Below are positions 20,401-24,905 of a stretch of DNA of 28,108 nt, piece by piece; positions within the stretch are counted from its first letter, which is position 1, and every line of letters begins with the position of its first letter. The notes beneath the pieces were generated by a model. That model worked only from the letters and a program-made list of their open reading frames with translations, ran no database searches and had not been told where the DNA came from. This stretch comes from Hirudo medicinalis (Eukaryota; Annelida; Clitellata; Hirudinida; Hirudinidae), in contig MPNW01000252.1 in NCBI GenBank assembly GCA_011800805.1, forward strand, positions 30,001 to 58,108. The letters are read 5' to 3'. The position numbers and the translations under genes were made by a program.

Positions 20401-21317
20401 TTTCCAGCACTCCACCCTGCCTTTCAGCTGTTGAAGTACAACGACGAAAATGGAGGACAGCACCTTTTTTCAGATAACCAGACCAACCTTGCCACCGGCT
20501 CGAGCAAACAAATCGAACACGAAGACTTTAACGAGGGTCCTTCGGCAGCGGCGGCGTTCACCGACGGGATGAAGACGAGCGTCGCCATCTCCGTCGACAA
20601 GGAAGGGGATGCCTCGGCCAGGAAGGACAGCATTTCTGGAGGTGAGCTCACATTTTCCATTCTTTTAAGGAAATGACTTGATCTATCCAATTGTAGGCTT
20701 TACTGTCAAATTCTAATAAAATAATCCATTTTATTGTCACATTTTATAAAATGAATGAGCAAATTGTTGTGAAAATGTTGGCAGAGGCACCACCACTCCC
20801 TACTTCTATTCCACCCCCTCATTCACCTTTTGGGGGGAGCTACCCTCCATCTGAGAGTGAGGAAAGCAACTCTTATGGTTCTTTGACACGATCTACAAAA
20901 GGCACATTTGAAATTCAGGTGAGATCTCATCCTAATACTTATTTGAAGTTCCACTTGAAAGTTTTCAGAGCAAAGGAATAAAACTTTGAATTGCAGAAAA
21001 AAACTTCAATAATTATACCAATTAATAACCATCTCATTCCTTATTTTAATATTTTAGATCATCTGATTTACAATTGTTTTCTTTAATAGACCGACCAGGC
21101 CCACCTCACAGCACAAGAGAGGCCTTGTTCGGCCTTTGGCACCATGCCGGTCAGTTCTCCCACTTACAGGTCGAGCGTGACTTTGGAAACCAGGTCTTCA
21201 CTCACCCTAGAATCAGACCCAAAGGCAAAGTCTGAGAAAAAGAGCAAGCATGGCTTCTTCAGTGTCTTTGGGAAGAAGAAAGACAAAGATGGAAAAAAAG
21301 TGAGGGAGGAAAAGTAA
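38..21317 (+). CDS. kst/SPTBN5-like: Beta-heavy (betaH) spectrin, 3' portion, 52 exons, 5' end outside window
   Basis: The product is a long actin-crosslinking chain that should pair with alpha spectrin in the apical membrane skeleton of polarised cells (family knowledge). Joined exons read as consecutive roughly 106-residue triple-helix repeats, each with the helix A 'W-I-x-E-K' type tryptophan, 'D-x-G-x-D' loop and 'K-H' in helix B. There are 20 complete repeats, then a two-helix repeat, an ER/K helix, a PH domain and a tail ending in TAA at 21315. Conventional beta chains have only 17 repeats, so this is the 30-repeat betaH form; the window repeats would be about 9 to 30. The CH domains, and any SH3, must lie upstream. 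Every junction except the two frameshift exons keeps GT-AG and reading phase. Exon coordinates are in the segment entries. The call is firm for spectrin and PH, and strong for betaH. Confidence 0.93.
1143..1187 (+). repeat. (ATTG)n microsatellite abutting an acceptor
   Basis: About nine GATT units run directly into the exon 4 acceptor (GATTGAACAG, ending 1190), so the repeat forms the region where a polypyrimidine tract is expected. Confidence 0.9.
1940..2083 (+). repeat. (GAT/GGT)n microsatellite, intron 5
   Basis: Interrupted GAT and GGT triplets fill about 145 bp shortly after the exon 5 donor. The rest of this 515-bp intron holds the 19-bp tandem repeat at 2253 and otherwise unremarkable AT-rich sequence. 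Confidence 0.92.
2253..2404 (+). repeat. 19-bp minisatellite, 8 units in AAAB-AAAB order, intron 5
   Basis: Eight exact-length units of the type TAAAGTAATTAATGAATTG run without gap. Units 4 and 8 carry the same variant (TAAAATAAGTAATGAATTG), so the array is a 76-bp four-unit block present twice. It ends 14 bp before the exon 6 acceptor. Confidence 0.93.
2419..5007 (+). CDS. betaH spectrin exons 6-11: window repeats 4-6
   Basis: Exons are 2419-2535, 2791-2904, 3189-3371, 3713-3858, 4170-4395 and 4828-5007. Repeat 4 opens FLSEANDILSWLTEK with the loop NDFGRD. Repeat 5 opens LFHDWLNETEELDEWIAEQ with EEYGQD. Repeat 6 opens LHRFNRDVEDALTRIQEK with EDLGKD, where the helix A Trp is replaced by I. 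The 3859 intron is phase 2 (Met codon split); the others are phase 0. Exon 11 ends GCC|GTCAGT and joins IRSLHSW in exon 12. Repeat 6 has an atypical helix B/C loop (TYPGGNAEHISGQQ). Confidence 0.88.
2622..2782. repeat. AT-only low-complexity block with a 26-bp tandem duplication, intron 6
   Basis: Nearly pure A/T for 160 bp. A 26-bp unit occurs twice in tandem at 2685-2736. No coding signal. Confidence 0.85.
3071..3137 (+). repeat. (ATT)n microsatellite upstream of exon 8
   Basis: Interrupted ATT with a few GTT units, about 50 bp before the exon 8 acceptor. It is complementary to the AAT run at 3641. Confidence 0.92.
3572..3678 (+). repeat. A-rich and (AAT)n tract, intron 8
   Basis: A-rich sequence ends in a clean run of about 12 ATA/AAT units (3641-3678) before the exon 9 acceptor. 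The rest of this 341-bp intron shows nothing recognisable. Confidence 0.88.
3949..4107 (+). repeat. (AAT)n/(ACT)n/(AAC)n compound microsatellite, intron 9
   Basis: AAT units, then a short ACT run, then AAT and AAC units fill half of the 311-bp intron. Confidence 0.9.
4434..4572 (+). repeat. Three-copy AT-rich tandem repeat of about 50-60 bp, intron 10
   Basis: Each copy has a TAA run, then ATGTATAATA, then GTAATAT. Copies differ mainly in TAA number. The remaining 4573-4827 part of this intron is AT-rich without a visible feature. Confidence 0.8.
5008..5426. other. Intron 11: T/TTTTG-rich start, no other feature
   Basis: The first 80 bp is poly-T and GTTTT units (5013-5095). The middle has CACACC/CAACAC-rich sequence (5250-5310). 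A pyrimidine-rich CTTTC run leads into the exon 12 acceptor. No coding or RNA gene is seen. Confidence 0.6.
5427..7543 (+). CDS. betaH spectrin exons 12-17: window repeats 7-9 and start of 10
   Basis: Exons are 5427-5630, 5816-6070, 6264-6358, 6559-6649, 6863-7018 and 7352-7543. Repeat 7 (YLFTQAIRSLHSWAEE) lacks the usual D-x-G-x-D loop and has DDTPARN instead. Repeat 8 (LFLRDANQLEAISNTQE) has no helix A Trp. Repeat 9 (LYAQFNRDVVEAEGWIDE) is standard. Exon 17 ends in helix A of repeat 10 (VEAWIREK). The donor of exon 14 at 6359 lies in four tandem GTTG units, so several adjacent GT sites exist. The last intron before exon 16 is built of CATC-rich repeats that run into the acceptor. Confidence 0.88.
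5780..5807 (+). repeat. (ATC)n microsatellite just upstream of exon 13
   Basis: About nine CAT units end 8 nt before the acceptor at 5815. They are complementary to the GAT tract after exon 13. Confidence 0.9.
6077..6242 (+). repeat. (GAT)n tract filling intron 13
   Basis: It begins 6 nt after the exon 13 donor with a perfect run of about 12 GAT, followed by interrupted GAT/GGT for 165 bp up to the exon 14 acceptor region. Confidence 0.93.
6446..6522 (+). repeat. (ATC)n tract, intron 14
   Basis: Interrupted ATC/ATT units, complementary to the GAT tract on the other side of exon 14. Confidence 0.9.
6778..6862 (+). repeat. CATC-rich minisatellite ending at exon 16 acceptor
   Basis: Three to four copies of a unit of about 27 bp containing ATCCATCCACAAATTCT. 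The last copy is cut by the acceptor ATCCAG at 6862, so the splice site arose inside the array. Confidence 0.85.
7019..7351. other. Intron 16, AT-rich, no feature
   Basis: A 333-bp intron with a short (TA)n stretch at 7193-7214. Nothing else is recognised. Confidence 0.6.
7549..7746 (+). repeat. (ATT/GTT)n compound microsatellite, intron 17
   Basis: Nearly 200 bp of ATT and GTT triplets starting 6 nt after the donor. The open frames across it (poly-Leu, Val/Ile, Tyr/Cys) are artefacts of the triplet repeat. Confidence 0.94.
7828..10803 (+). CDS. betaH spectrin exons 18-24: window repeats 10-12 (part)
   Basis: Exons are 7828-7911, 8023-8141, 8239-8353, 9614-9727, 10108-10229, 10524-10584 and 10702-10803. 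Repeat 10 continues ELLVAACDLGRDYEH. Repeat 11 starts IHSFNRDMDDIADRINEK, is interrupted by the 1.26-kb intron holding the 24-bp minisatellite, and resumes ATLMSSHDYGRNLASIQ. Repeat 12 begins YLVFRFFSDAEEQISWCRN and has a divergent loop (NSGNPGTN). Introns at 8142 and 10230 are phase 2. Exon 23 is only 61 nt. All junctions keep frame. Confidence 0.87.
8351..8611 (+). repeat. 24-bp minisatellite, 11 units, each restating the exon 20 splice donor
   Basis: Unit 1 begins with the last codon of exon 20 (AAG at 8351-8353) followed by the donor GTAGGT. Ten of 11 units restate AAG|GT (nine as AAG|GTAGGT, unit 7 as AAG|GTAGAT); unit 11 has AAG|AT. Units are 24 bp except unit 10, which is 21 bp, so the exon frame is kept throughout and would read V-G-S-T-I-N-Q-K repeats. 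The frame stays open to TAA at 8711. Confidence 0.93.
8612..9613. other. Rest of intron 20, no gene seen
   Basis: It contains a TAGCTA palindromic run (8640-8665), short ATC runs (9078-9107), ATT (9161-9201), and a longer ATC tract at 9478-9590 next to the exon 21 acceptor. No coding or structured RNA feature was recognised. Confidence 0.6.
9728..10107. other. Intron 21, no feature
   Basis: A 380-bp intron. It starts with ATG/GTG-rich sequence and becomes strongly AT-rich (ATTTATT/AATGAAT). Nothing supported. Confidence 0.6.
10851..11056 (+). repeat. Nested AT-rich minisatellite, intron 24
   Basis: Two copies of a unit of about 36-37 bp (TATGTTTGTATAATAATAAT type) are followed by three copies of a 47-bp unit with TGTATCAATGCTATTATTAA. 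It nearly fills the 279-bp intron. Confidence 0.87.
11083..13389 (+). CDS. betaH spectrin exons 25-31: window repeats 12 (end)-15 (part)
   Basis: Exons are 11083-11271, 11457-11534, 11601-11752, 12039-12150, 12516-12662, 12753-12890 and 13264-13389. Repeat 13 is FQVYESFADQADQWMATK with EDLGDS. Repeat 14 is FLISIHDVQTWIREK with DESYRDPFNL. Repeat 15 is SLDFQRQCDDLEAWMDE with DHGRD. The exon 26-27 intron is 66 nt, a multiple of three, and has no stop. Exon 31 uses a weak acceptor (TTATTTAAAG). Introns at 11753 (phase 2) and elsewhere (phase 0) keep frame. Confidence 0.88.
11885..12031 (+). repeat. (ATT/GTT)n microsatellite upstream of exon 28
   Basis: Interrupted ATT and GTT triplets end just before the acceptor TTTTTAG (12038). 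Confidence 0.93.
12165..12260 (+). repeat. (ATT)n microsatellite, intron 28
   Basis: Starts 15 nt after the exon 28 donor; 12198-12260 is a pure ATT run. The rest of this 365-bp intron (to 12515) has no feature I can support. Confidence 0.93.
12891..13263. other. Intron 30, no supported feature
   Basis: A 373-bp intron with less AT than its neighbours. It has a minus-strand GGTTCGAGCC (13022-13031) like a tRNA B box, but no matching A box or cloverleaf. Nothing else seen. Confidence 0.55.
13488..15657 (+). CDS. betaH spectrin exons 32-37: window repeats 15 (end)-18 (start)
   Basis: Exons are 13488-13618, 13775-13961, 14123-14323, 14921-15016, 15258-15409 and 15492-15657. Repeat 16 is LMLHTFFRDAEDELGWMAEK with KDLGDN. 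Repeat 17 is FYVESEEAKQWIAEK with RDLGKD. Repeat 18 opens LLFEFLRESEEVLRWIEEK with DDYGTD. Introns at 13619 and 15410 are phase 2 and split an Arg codon immediately before Tyr, the same place in two different repeats. The 82-nt intron 15410-15491 contains ATTG units next to its acceptor. Confidence 0.89.
14331..14725 (+). repeat. 28-bp minisatellite in two duplicated blocks, intron 34
   Basis: Block 1 is a leader (CCACAAAAGCAACAACG), four 28-bp units from 14350, and a trailer GTGTTGGTCGTACTCTGTC. Block 2 is the same leader, six units from 14518, and the same trailer at about 14702. Units contain ATATTTGTTAATAACTTTTG. Almost no divergence between units means recent expansion. Confidence 0.93.
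15747..15849 (+). repeat. (ATT)n-(ATC)n-(ATT)n microsatellite before exon 38
   Basis: A pure ATC run (about 15769-15810) lies between ATT runs and ends 10 nt before the acceptor of the frameshifted exon 38. Confidence 0.94.
15860..17629 (+). CDS. betaH spectrin exons 38-42: window repeats 18 (end)-20, with two 1-nt frameshifts
   Basis: Exons are 15860-16020, 16376-16561, 16751-16968, 17149-17337 and 17531-17629. Exon 38 reads ILQQRFNDFVQDL to NALAEG in one frame, then spectrin homology continues in the next frame as LLSSNHSETSVIK to NQTWNE, in phase with VKELARARL of exon 39. Exon 41 likewise reads to KEKGKFE and then resumes as EGQSLISEKNFLAAQ in the next frame, in phase with IQGKIDHLE of exon 42. 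Both exons are 3n-1 long where 3n is needed. Repeat 19 is VHAFVRDADDAIEWMDEK. Repeat 20 is IYFDDYRGLCAWCNEM, with Cys on both sides of the Trp. Confidence 0.85.
15940..15950 (+). other. Apparent 1-nt deletion (frameshift) in exon 38
   Basis: The sequence GCTGAAGGCTCCTGTC encodes ...AEG only if a base is restored near GG; downstream the homologous frame is CTC CTG TCT TCA. Exon length is 161 rather than 162. Read literally, translation enters exon 39 in the wrong frame and stops at TGA 16527-16529. A lost G from a GGG run is the simplest explanation (inference). Confidence 0.85.
16021..16375. other. Intron 38, no feature
   Basis: A 355-bp AT-rich intron with a TTTCTTTCTTTC pyrimidine tract before a weak acceptor (AAATAAAG, 16375). 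Confidence 0.6.
17286..17296 (+). other. Apparent 1-nt deletion (frameshift) in exon 41
   Basis: After AAG TTT GAA the homologous frame resumes at GAG GGG CAG AGC CTC, two bases later than the incoming frame, so one base is missing around GAAATGAGG. The exon is 189 nt, whereas entry with 1 nt and exit at phase 0 needs 190. Read literally, it stops at TAG 17625-17627 in exon 42. Confidence 0.83.
17379..17434 (+). repeat. (ATT)n microsatellite, intron 41
   Basis: A pure run of about 18 ATT triplets shortly after the donor of the frameshifted exon 41. Confidence 0.94.
17845..18624 (+). CDS. betaH spectrin exons 43-45: terminal partial repeat and ER/K helix
   Basis: Exons are 17845-18027, 18161-18283 and 18551-18624. 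Exon 43 has helices A and B only (VFKRDADLLEEWLSQKK to KHEDFEKMVYAQEDRF). This two-helix form is what the beta C-terminal partial repeat uses to complete a triple helix with the alpha chain N-terminus, the tetramerisation site (family knowledge). It is followed by about 65 residues of dense E/R/K (EEEKLRMEEERRKERER), probably a continuous charged helix. Exon 45 ends at phase 2 with the donor AA|GTAAGT. Confidence 0.87.
18688..18740 (+). repeat. (GAT)n microsatellite before exon 46
   Basis: GAT/GGT/GGC triplets run to 8 nt before the acceptor CTTGTAG at 18748; the site therefore lacks a normal pyrimidine tract. Confidence 0.92.
18749..19028 (+). CDS. betaH spectrin exon 46: low-complexity linker before PH domain
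   Basis: A single 280-nt exon encodes a Ser/Pro/Gln-rich segment (SPTPTLQPPPLSSQSSP), then a basic segment with KKEKRQRTLSMKTNKK. No fold is expected. The basic end, just before the PH domain, contains possible phosphorylation sites such as RQRTLS (inference). The acceptor lies directly after a GAT microsatellite. Confidence 0.84.
19159..19597 (+). CDS. betaH spectrin exons 47-48: pleckstrin homology (PH) domain
   Basis: Exons are 19159-19327 (phase 1 exit) and 19409-19597. The domain starts GFLERKHQYQKGK (first beta strand and basic loop), continues RSWKPYYTVLCGQLLCFF, then NVFRLALTDGSEYLFMAQD, and ends with the helix WVSQIKFHA carrying the invariant PH tryptophan. Spectrin PH domains bind phosphoinositides and place the C-terminus on the membrane (family knowledge). 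The long insert QQAASAPPLAIHGALCEAAQDYTRKK is typical of spectrin-type PH domains. Confidence 0.93.
19771..21317 (+). CDS. betaH spectrin exons 49-52: microexon, Pro-rich and basic C-terminal tail, stop
   Basis: Exons are 19771-19785 (a 15-nt microexon, coding QEPQ plus split codons), 20408-20641, 20785-20918 and 21090-21317. The tail has an acidic/Ser region, a run of prolines (PPLPTSIPPPHSPF) that could bind SH3 or WW partners (inference), and a final basic segment with KHGFFSVFGKKKDKDGKK before TAA 21315-21317. The microexon is a multiple of three, so skipping it keeps frame. No homology was recognised beyond resemblance to spectrin tails. Confidence 0.8.
19786..20407. other. Intron 49, possible second microexon
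   Basis: A 622-bp intron. It contains a 12-nt segment 19916-19927 (GCTGCAATGCAA) between CAACAG and GTAAAG that fits a second in-phase microexon. Otherwise no feature. Confidence 0.45.
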
Positions 21318-22320
21318 CGATTCTAATTGTGGATTCTGAAATTGGCAAATTGGAGACTCTTTTCATTTGGGGCTTTTGTTCGCTTTAAGTTGTCTGTTAT
21401 TTACCTAGACGATCGAGATGATGGCGACCGCACCTGGTGCGGCCAATCCTTGCAAATATTAAACACCATATCATCTTAGTGGTTTAATTTGTTGTCTTCT
21501 GTTGGATGAATTCGCTGTTCATCTCTCAACGTGACTATTCCATGATTTGTCCCTTTCCGACACTTTCCACTTTGCCACGATCGTCTTCTCTCGAAATCCA
21601 GCAATATTCCAAGTCTGTCTGTATTCGAAAAAGATTCCCTTGCTTGATGTTTGACTTTTTGGTATTATTCGTCCTGATGCATTTTAGGGGCCAGATTTCT
21701 TTTTGCAGAAATTGCAGTTACCTTTAACATGAAAACATGATCAACGTGAACCTTCAGTTGCACCATTTCTATCTGCATCAACTTGATTGATATGTAAACA
21801 TTTTTCATAAACAACTGTAAACATTATGCCAGCTCAAACTTGAATTAGAAGGAATTTTTGCTTAATCACAAACTTGGTTGCTGATCACATCTTTAACAGA
21901 TAGAGAATGAAGCAGGAGCTTGAAAAGTTCATAATCAAAATACATCTCGTCTTCCTGGCTGAATTTCATACATTTTTAAGACTTTGAGGATATCTTTCTA
22001 ATCCTGTGCTTCTTGCAATTTCTCGAGATAATCAAATATTCGAAGATCAAAAATATTGGTTTACTTATTAATCTGCCAATAATCAATGAACCTAGATAGA
22101 CCATCTGGTATATGTTTATATAAATAATATAATAATAATAATAATAATAATAATTTATACGATGTTCACCTCTTGATTTTGACTTTTGTCAGTCATTCTT
22201 GGCTTTGTTATTGATATTATAACATACGAATGTCAATTCAATGTTAAGTTGGTTATTTTGAAAATAGCCTTATTCCTATTTTGTGAAATTTAAAAATAAA
22301 TAGCTAGAAATGAAATATAT
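21318..22320 (+). other. Probable betaH spectrin 3' UTR
   Basis: About 1 kb follows the stop with no long coding frame on either strand. It is AT-rich and contains a short ATA run at about 22125-22154. The 3' end is set by the first clear AATAAA, listed separately; the boundary is an inference. Confidence 0.5.
22295..22300 (+). terminator. Candidate poly(A) signal AATAAA for spectrin mRNA
   Basis: This is the first exact AATAAA after the spectrin stop, about 980 nt downstream, in an A-rich stretch (TTAAAAATAAATAG). Such hexamers are frequent in AT-rich DNA, so the call is tentative. Confidence 0.4.
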
Positions 22321-24427
22321 TCGGACATTATGATCCACCTGATGAAGTCCCCCTCAAACTCTTGGTTGTCACCAGATCACTGCTGCGAGTGATAAATTTG
22401 ATGCCTTATAACCGATTTATATTTCCGATATTTTTGCTTATTTATTTAAGTTATTTTGCGCATCGGAACAAACTAACGTAGCTGATTATAGCAGACGTCG
22501 TCGACGGTTTTGATATCTTTTTTAGTTCGTTGGATTGCCTGCGTTCAAGTGACCAGTTGATCGATCATATCTCTTGATTCGTCTCCGTTGTCGATGATTT
22601 TTGTGTATTTTGAGTTCACCCAAAAGCTTCTTGAAAAAGTGCTTTTTTGTTCACGTCTCACGTACTATTTGGCTAGAAACAACACATTCAATCAAGATTG
22701 GCCAAACCCTTACAGGGTTCTTTTCTGTTGAAGCATTGTCAGTTTGATTGCTAAATGAAACTTATGAATTTAGAAAGAAAAATGTTTAGTGATTGGTATG
22801 GTCAATAATTTTTCCTACAAGTTATCAGATTGTCATCATCATCAATGGTAGCCCAAGAAGCACGACTGGATTGGTAAGATAAATATGTAATTTTGATTTG
22901 GCATAAGGGTCCAAAAGACCATAAAATGAGCCACGATAACCCTGGCATCACCATTCCTGTTTTGGGGGTAATGGGTTTAAGCGAATTGATTGTAATTACG
23001 AATAAGGCGAAGAGGATCTCGTTGAATAGTGTGACCATATTATTGCCTCAACGAGTTCTAAAGATAGTGAAAATCTAGAGATCTATAAAGATGCTTTTAC
23101 TAGGTATGGCATTTGCCTACAATGTTTAGTAGCCAAGCTGACGAGGAAAGACTTTGAGATGGGGCGTCATGATCCTGTAATCAATGTTCTTAATTTCGCG
23201 CTTCTTTTATCTTCGCCTGTTAAGTATCTCCTTTGCGATAATGCAGTTGCCTGCGGCCAACAGTTTTTTTCGCGAGGATGTAGACCTCACTCGGTCAATA
23301 AGTTAATTAAGGTAGTTTGATTAATTTGCGCCACCATGGGCACGATGTCTGGCGACAGAAATTCCTGAATGTCACATTTGGCACGCAGTCGATATTGCTG
23401 ACTGATATCGCTAACATCAGTTTTAATAAGGCTTAACGTCTTATTTCCAAAAAGCTTCGATTTCCTTGCAACCGACATCAACTTACGGATCTTCTTTCTT
23501 GTTTCGTTGGACCTCGGCCTCGCTGCTATTTCCAGCTGGTGTTGTTGAGATAGTGATGAGATTCGGAAGGGTGACCCAAAAAAAACATAAAAACCGCAAG
23601 CTTTCGCGCGAATTCGAACAAACAAAGGGTGTTATTTTGAGACAGATGACATCGTTAAAAATAATTAAAAATGCCTTTATCAGGGCAATGACGCATGTTG
23701 GCTTACCGAGCGAAATGGGACAAGACCTGGCTGAGCGAGCAACTCGGTTAGATGAAAAAATAGATGGTTAATAATTAATATAGGAGCAAAGCAAAACATG
23801 TTGTACGCACGCGCGCAATCGCATCGGGAAATTTGCTGGAAAGTCGGATCAATAGGGAGAGTCGAATGGCAGTTGCACTAAGGTGGAGACGACGGAGAAT
23901 ATGGAAAAGTCGTTCTTATTGATCTTCAAAATGATTAATGAATTCCGGCAGCATGTTTTCGGAAGGGAGTTTTGTATCGTTGATAATTAAGCTAACAAGT
24001 TTTTTTCTAAATTGTTAACAACTAGCAACATCGACGGAAGATTGTTTTTAACTGGTCCTTCAAGTCGATGTGCTGAACGAGAACAGTTCGAAGATGTCCA
24101 ACATTTTAAAACTTTTGGTGACGGCGCTTTTTTTCTACGTGATCAAAAACGCCAGCACGTTGCCCCTATTGAGAACATCAGGCGTTTTACTTCACACCGA
24201 TGACTTAATAGATGAATCGGCATGGAAACTTCAGTCTTATTTCAAATGAACTTAACGTGGAATTCTGGCTTGATGCTTCAATCCGACAGAAGAATTTGAA
24301 AGAACCCCGAGTAATTTGAAAAATACTCCTAGGCTTCAAGACAAAAGAGAACGATTCAATCAATAAATCGGCAATATCATCGGGCTGAAGCAGCCGGACA
24401 ACTCAAGGGCAGCCTTGGACTTGCCAG
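22321..24427. other. Intergenic / 5' flank of the transporter gene
   Basis: I see no supported coding exon here, although the transporter's start-codon exon may lie in it. A 112-codon frame on the minus strand (23287-23625) and a 101-codon frame on the plus strand (23466-23771) resemble nothing I recognise. A TATAAA at 23084-23089 and an exact GCCACCATGG at 23330-23339 could belong to a promoter and leader. Sequence from about 23160 on is less AT-rich and has more CpG than the spectrin introns. Confidence 0.4.
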
Positions 24428-24905
24428 ATTGGCAGAAGTGACGGTGAAAAGACGGAGGGCAAAGCCAAAGATCTCGAGCGGCAGCAGGTCCAGTCAACGG
24501 CCCCGGATGGTGGTTGGGGATGGGCGGTCGTCGCTGCCTCGTTTGCCGCTCACGTCATCGCCGACGGTTGCGGCTTTTCTTTCGGAGTCCTGTTCGGCGA
24601 ACTGCTCGAGGTTTTCGGCGAGTCTAAAGCCACCACAGCTTGGGTCGGCTCTCTCTTTGTCTCCGTGCCGGCCATTTGCGGACCTATTGCCAGCGCCGTA
24701 ACTAACAGCTATGGATGCAGAGCCACAACTATAGCCGGAGGTCTGATAGCAGCTTTTGGCTGCTTCGCGGCTTCTTTCGCCAATAGCATCGGTGAGTTGT
24801 GCTTCAGTTTCGGAATAGTTTCAGGATTTGGACTGTCCATGGTCTTTGTTCCGGCAGTGGTTGTGGTGGCTTTCTACTTTGAGAAGAAGAGAGCCTTTGC
24901 AACAG
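24428..24905 (+). CDS. MCT-like exon A: N-terminal tail and helices 1-4
   Basis: The open frame from 24389 has no ATG. An acceptor is likely at CCAG 24427 or GCAG 24435, so the 5' boundary is uncertain by some tens of bases. Hydrophobic segments follow the DGGWGW motif (24506-24523): AVVAASFAAHVIADG, WVGSLFVSVPAICGPIA, IAGGLIAAFGCFAASFA and FGIVSGFGLSMVFVPAVVVV. The exon ends GCA ACA G|GTCGGT, phase 1. Confidence 0.82.

Noticed and set aside
23287..23771. Overlapping 112-codon minus-strand and 101-codon plus-strand frames in the intergenic region
   Set aside because: No family resemblance, no splice support and overlapping on opposite strands; kept only as unexplained sequence.
24429..24701. 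Frame MAEVTVKRRRAKPK... as the start of the transporter
   Set aside because: It begins with TTG and lies in a different frame from the MCT motif PDGGWGW; it does not join any later exon.
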